7,843 nucleotides of DNA from an uncultured Prevotella sp. (GTDB lineage: Bacteria > Bacteroidota > Bacteroidia > Bacteroidales > Bacteroidaceae), in NCBI RefSeq assembly GCF_900549175.1, contig NZ_URNN01000148.1:1-7843 (forward strand), read 5' to 3'. The notes under the pieces were generated by a model. The model was not told the DNA's origin and did no database searches. It saw nothing but the letters and a program-made list of their open reading frames with translations. Position 1 is the stretch's first letter; each line of letters starts with the position of its first letter. Below, in pieces: positions 5,115 to 7,843 of this stretch. A program made the translations under genes and the position numbers.

Positions 5115-6371
5115 ATGAAAGAAGAATTGGTAAAGAAGGCATACGAAGTGGCCAAAGAGCGCTACGCTGCCATCGGAGTAGACACAGAGAAAGTGTTGGA
5201 ACAGATGCAGAACTTCCACCTCAGCATGCACTGCTGGCAGGCTGACGACGTGGCTGGCTTCGAGAACCAGGGCGGTTCGCTGACCGGTGGTATCCAGGTT
5301 AACGGAAACTATCCCGGCAAGGCCCGCAATATCGACGAGTTGCGCGCCGACATCCTCTACGCAAAGTCACTCATCCCCGGAACCCACCGTCTGAACCTCC
5401 ACGAGATTTACGGTGACTTCGGCGGCAAGTACGTTGACCGCGACCAGTGCGACGTCACACACTTCCAGAGCTGGATTGACTGGGGTAAGGCAAACAACAC
5501 CCTGCTCGACTTCAACTCTACATCGTTCTCTCACCCGAAGAGCGGCGACCTGAGCCTCGCCAACCCCGACAAGGGCATCCGCGACTTCTGGATTGAGCAC
5601 TCAAAGCGCTGCCGCGCCATCTCCGAGGCCATCGGTAAGGCTCAGGGCGACCCCTGTATCATGAACACATGGGTGCATGACGGAAGCAAGGACCTCACCG
5701 TAAACCGTCTGATGTACCGCGAACTGCTGAAGGATTCTCTCGACCAGATCTTCGCACAGAAGTATGACAACATGAAGGACTGCGTCGAGTCGAAGGTGTT
5801 CGGTATCGGTCTGGAGAGCTACACCGTTGGTTCAAACGACTTCTACACATCTTACGCTGCCAAGAACAACATGATGATTACCCTCGACACCGGTCACTTC
5901 CACCCGACGGAAAGCGTTGCCGACAAGGTTTCTGCCATGCTGCTCTTCGTTCCCGAGCTGATGCTCCACGTTTCACGTCCGGTTCGTTGGGACTCCGATC
6001 ACGTAACTATCATGGACGACCCGACACAGGATCTGTTCAGCGAAATCGTTCGCGCCGGTGCTCTCGACCGCGTTCACTACGGTCTCGACTACTTCGACGG
6101 AACGCTCAACCGCATCGGTGCTTACGTCATCGGTAGCCGCGCCGCTCAGAAGTGCATGCTCCGCGCCCTGCTTGAGCCTATCGCAACGCTGCGTCAGTAT
6201 GAACTGGACGACAAGAAATTCCAGCGTCTGGCTCTGCTCGAAGAGTGCAAGAACCTGCCTTGGAACGCCGTTTACGATGAGTTCTGCGTACGCAACAACG
6301 TGCCCGTAGGCGAAGAGTTCATCGCAGCCGTTGAGAAATACGAGGCTGACGTAACTTCAAAGAGAGTATAA
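5115..6371 (+). CDS. rhaA: L-rhamnose isomerase
   Basis: A 418-residue cytoplasmic metal-dependent aldose-ketose isomerase that interconverts L-rhamnose and L-rhamnulose, the first step after uptake. The length is nearly that of E. coli RhaA (419). Family signatures are LSMHCWQADDVAGFE (36-50), GGIQVNGNYPGKA (58-70), GLESYTVGSNDFY (232-244), LDTGHFHPTE (257-266) and HVSRPVRWDSDHV (285-297). His261, Asp293 and Asp295 occupy the positions of the catalytic metal ligands of the E. coli enzyme, shifted by one, and Glu234 fits a second metal site. The ATG at 5115 has an A-rich leader and no Shine-Dalgarno motif, and the N-terminus aligns in length with the family. It lies 189 bases after rhaB. Codon choice is distinct: all 21 isoleucines use ATC or ATT and none ATA, with many GTT, GGT and CGT codons, which suggests selection for high expression. 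Confidence 0.98.
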   Translation: MKEELVKKAYEVAKERYAAIGVDTEKVLEQMQNFHLSMHCWQADDVAGFENQGGSLTGGIQVNGNYPGKARNIDELRADILYAKSLIPGTHRLNLHEIYGDFGGKYVDRDQCDVTHFQSWIDWGKANNTLLDFNSTSFSHPKSGDLSLANPDKGIRDFWIEHSKRCRAISEAIGKAQGDPCIMNTWVHDGSKDLTVNRLMYRELLKDSLDQIFAQKYDNMKDCVESKVFGIGLESYTVGSNDFYTSYAAKNNMMITLDTGHFHPTESVADKVSAMLLFVPELMLHVSRPVRWDSDHVTIMDDPTQDLFSEIVRAGALDRVHYGLDYFDGTLNRIGAYVIGSRAAQKCMLRALLEPIATLRQYELDDKKFQRLALLEECKNLPWNAVYDEFCVRNNVPVGEEFIAAVEKYEADVTSKRV

Positions 6372-6388
6372 AACTTTATATTAGGAGT

Positions 6389-6627
6389 TAAGGAGTTAAA
6401 GGAGTTATCGCTCCCTGCGGTCGCTCAGGAGTTAAGCCAATAGCAGACATAAAGGGAACAATAACTCCTTTAATTCCTTTTACTCCTATTAATTCATTAA
6501 GGAGCAAACAGATTTATCGAACCCCTTGCACCCTCGTTATCTAAGTCATTAGGTTTGAAGCCTTTATGTTACTATTGGCTTTAACTCCTGAGCGACCGCA
6601 GGGAGCGATAACTCCTTTAACTCCTTA
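6389..6627. repeat. Large inverted repeat between rhaA and rhaT
   Basis: Arms at 6389-6455 and 6561-6627 are each 67 bases. The outer 47 bases (6389-6435 with 6581-6627) are perfectly complementary; the inner 20 pair after a one-base gap and small mismatches. The arm contains AAGGAGTTAAAGGAGTTA, then CGCTCCCTGCGGTCGCTC, then AGGAGTTAA. The 105-base interior has a further degenerate copy of the ACTCCTTTAATTCC motif (6463-6486) and a possible promoter. A transcript reading from rhaA into rhaT would contain both arms and could fold into a very stable stem, which might protect the rhaA 3' end or reduce expression of rhaT. It is probably a non-coding palindromic element; no coding capacity or transposase is seen. 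Confidence 0.9.
6526..6557 (+). promoter_or_regulatory. Possible internal rhaT promoter in the loop of the inverted repeat
   Basis: TAGGTTTG at 6550-6557 fits the Bacteroidetes -7 consensus TAnnTTTG, and TTG at 6526-6528 lies 21 bases upstream, an acceptable -33 distance. It is in the loop between the two arms of the large inverted repeat, so a transcript starting near 6564 would hold only the right arm and could not form the long hairpin. It would give a leader of about 100 nt before the rhaT start. This is a motif match only. Confidence 0.4.
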
Positions 6628-6642
6628 GCGGGCACCGCCCGC
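6628..6642 (+). other. Short GC hairpin just upstream of rhaT
   Basis: GCGGGC (6628-6633) pairs with GCCCGC (6637-6642) across the three-base loop ACC. It directly abuts the right arm of the large inverted repeat and is followed by another ATAACTCCTTA motif (6644-6654) and the A-rich leader of rhaT. It is 22 bases from the start codon and is not followed by a U-tract, so it is more likely part of the repeat element than a terminator. It could affect translation initiation. Confidence 0.5.
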
Positions 6643-6664
6643 GATAACTCCTTAAAAAAGAAAT

Positions 6665-7699
6665 ATGGAAATAATCATCGGATTACTTATCATCGCCATC
6701 GGCGCCTTCTGCCAGTCGAGCTGCTATGTGCCAATCAACAAGATAAAGGATTGGTCGTGGGAGAGCTACTGGATTGTTCAGGGTGTCTTCGCTTGGCTCC
6801 TCCTGCCGTTGCTCGGCGCCATGCTGGCCGTGCCGGAAGGCTACAGTCTGTGCGGACTGTTCTCAATGACAAACTCGTTCAACCTCTGGATGACCATCCT
6901 CTTCGGTGTTCTGTGGGGTGTCGGCGGACTCACGTTCGGTCTGTCGATGCGCTACCTCGGCGTTGCCTTAGGCCAGTCGATTGCCCTCGGAACATGCGCC
7001 GGACTGGGAACAATCATGGGCCCCGTGCTGCTCAACATCTTCTTCCCCGAGCTCAACGCCCTTGAATCGCTGACATTCGCCGTCATTCTCGGCGTTGTCG
7101 TTACGCTTGTCGGCATCGCCATCATCGGTGTAGCCGGCTCGATGAAGGCCGCTTCGCTGTCTGAGGAAGAGAAGAAAGCCGCCGTCAAGGACTTCAACTT
7201 CCCCAAAGGCTTGACCATCGCGTTGCTCGCCGGTTTCATGAGCGGCTGCTTCAACGTAGGTCTGGAGTTCGGAAAGGAAATCAACTTCGGCGACCTCACG
7301 CCCGATATGTACAAGACGCTGCCCGCAACATTCCTCGTTACACTGGGCGGATTCGTCACCAACGCCATCTACTGCTTCTATCAGAACAGCAAGAACGGCA
7401 CGTGGGGCGACTACAAGAAAGGTAACGTGTGGCTGAACAACATCGTGTTCTGCGCCTTGGCCGGTGCCTTGTGGTACAGCCAGTTCTTCGGCCTGTCGCT
7501 CGGCAAGGGCTTCCTCACCGAGTCTCCCACACTGATGACGCTGTCGTTCTGCATCCTCATGGCACTCAACGTGGTGTTCTCCAATGTCTGGGGCATCATC
7601 CTCAACGAGTGGAAAGGCTGCTCGCAGAAGACCATCACTGTGCTGGTTGCCGGCATTATCGTACTGATAATATCGTCATTCCTGCCGCAACTTATTTAA
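6665..7699 (+). CDS. rhaT: L-rhamnose/H+ symporter
   Basis: A 344-residue inner-membrane permease of the RhaT family (drug/metabolite transporter superfamily) that imports L-rhamnose, in characterised members with a proton. The length equals E. coli RhaT (344). Ten hydrophobic segments can be placed at about 2-20, 34-54, 73-94, 99-127, 137-157, 182-200, 219-238, 257-278, 288-312 and 323-343, with a charged cytoplasmic-type loop at 161-181 (EEEKKAAVKDF). Family features include CYVPINKIKDWSWESYW (20-36), LWGVGGLTFGLSMRYLGVALG (83-103) and NEWKG (314-318). No signal peptide is cleaved; the first segment starts at residue 2. The ATG at 6665 follows AAAAAAGAAAT and no other start would keep the first segment. 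It lies 293 bases after rhaA, a long gap for an operon, filled by the inverted repeat. Coupling to Na+ rather than H+ cannot be excluded from sequence. Confidence 0.96.
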   Translation: MEIIIGLLIIAIGAFCQSSCYVPINKIKDWSWESYWIVQGVFAWLLLPLLGAMLAVPEGYSLCGLFSMTNSFNLWMTILFGVLWGVGGLTFGLSMRYLGVALGQSIALGTCAGLGTIMGPVLLNIFFPELNALESLTFAVILGVVVTLVGIAIIGVAGSMKAASLSEEEKKAAVKDFNFPKGLTIALLAGFMSGCFNVGLEFGKEINFGDLTPDMYKTLPATFLVTLGGFVTNAIYCFYQNSKNGTWGDYKKGNVWLNNIVFCALAGALWYSQFFGLSLGKGFLTESPTLMTLSFCILMALNVVFSNVWGIILNEWKGCSQKTITVLVAGIIVLIISSFLPQLI

Positions 7700-7700
7700 T

Positions 7701-7843
7701 TTTTAAGGTAAGAGATAAGAGTATAGAGTGAAGAGGCTTTTCTTAAGATAAGAGATAAGAGTATAGAGTGAAGAGGCTTTTCTTAAGATAAGAGATAAGA
7801 GTATAGAGTGAAGAGGCTTTTCTTAAGATAAGAGATAAGAGTA
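7701..7843. repeat. 40-bp tandem repeat running off the window
   Basis: From 7711 a 40-base unit repeats exactly: 7711-7750, 7751-7790, 7791-7830, then 13 bases of a fourth copy to the window end. The three full copies are identical, and the ten bases before them (7701-7710, TTTTAAGGTA) are a diverged end of a preceding unit (TCTTAAGATA). Each unit holds AGAGATAAGAG, TATAGAGTGAAGAGG and CTTTTCTTAAGATA, with the palindrome TCTTAAGA at the joint. It begins two bases after the rhaT stop. There are no unique spacers, so it is not a CRISPR array. Perfect identity suggests recent expansion or ongoing homogenisation. Confidence 0.93.

Noticed and set aside
6372..6664. Small gene in the rhaA-rhaT gap
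   Set aside because: The sequence is almost entirely the inverted repeat and its loop; no frame of useful length with a plausible start is present.
7711..7843. CRISPR array
   Set aside because: The 40-base units are directly adjacent and identical, with no unique spacers and no cas genes nearby.

Overview
The window looks like chromosomal DNA of a Bacteroidales bacterium, probably of the Prevotella/Bacteroides group. Three things point there: the start codons are preceded by A-rich leaders rather than Shine-Dalgarno sequences; the recognisable promoter elements are of the Bacteroidetes type (-7 box TAnnTTTG); and the gaps are full of intergenic repeat types common in that group. No rRNA, tRNA, CRISPR array, transposase or phage gene is visible.

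The core is an L-rhamnose utilisation locus. From left to right: about 490 bp of gene-free, repeat-rich DNA; an AraC-family regulator (491-1363, +), probably the rhamnose-responsive activator; a convergent gap built of NAKTQR/NTEAQ-type repeats; an NhaD-type Na+/H+ antiporter on the minus strand (1662-3005); a 435 bp divergent promoter region with a 43-bp-arm inverted repeat; then rhaB (rhamnulokinase, 3441-4925), rhaA (L-rhamnose isomerase, 5115-6371) and rhaT (L-rhamnose/H+ symporter, 6665-7699), all on the plus strand. The window ends inside a 40-bp tandem repeat.

Together RhaT imports L-rhamnose, RhaA converts it to L-rhamnulose and RhaB phosphorylates that to L-rhamnulose 1-phosphate. 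The next enzyme, rhamnulose-1-phosphate aldolase, is not in the window and would be expected downstream. nhaD sits between the regulator and the catabolic genes but has its own orientation and apparent promoter, so a direct role in rhamnose metabolism is not shown.

The genes are conventional. The unusual part is between them: every gene-to-gene gap, and both flanks, carry a different family of inverted or tandem repeat. The most striking is the rhaA-rhaT gap, where two 67-nt arms (47 nt perfectly complementary) enclose a loop holding a plausible promoter for rhaT. rhaA also has a codon profile sharply different from rhaB (no ATA isoleucine codons against 14 of 33). I found no convincing evidence of a wholly new biological system.
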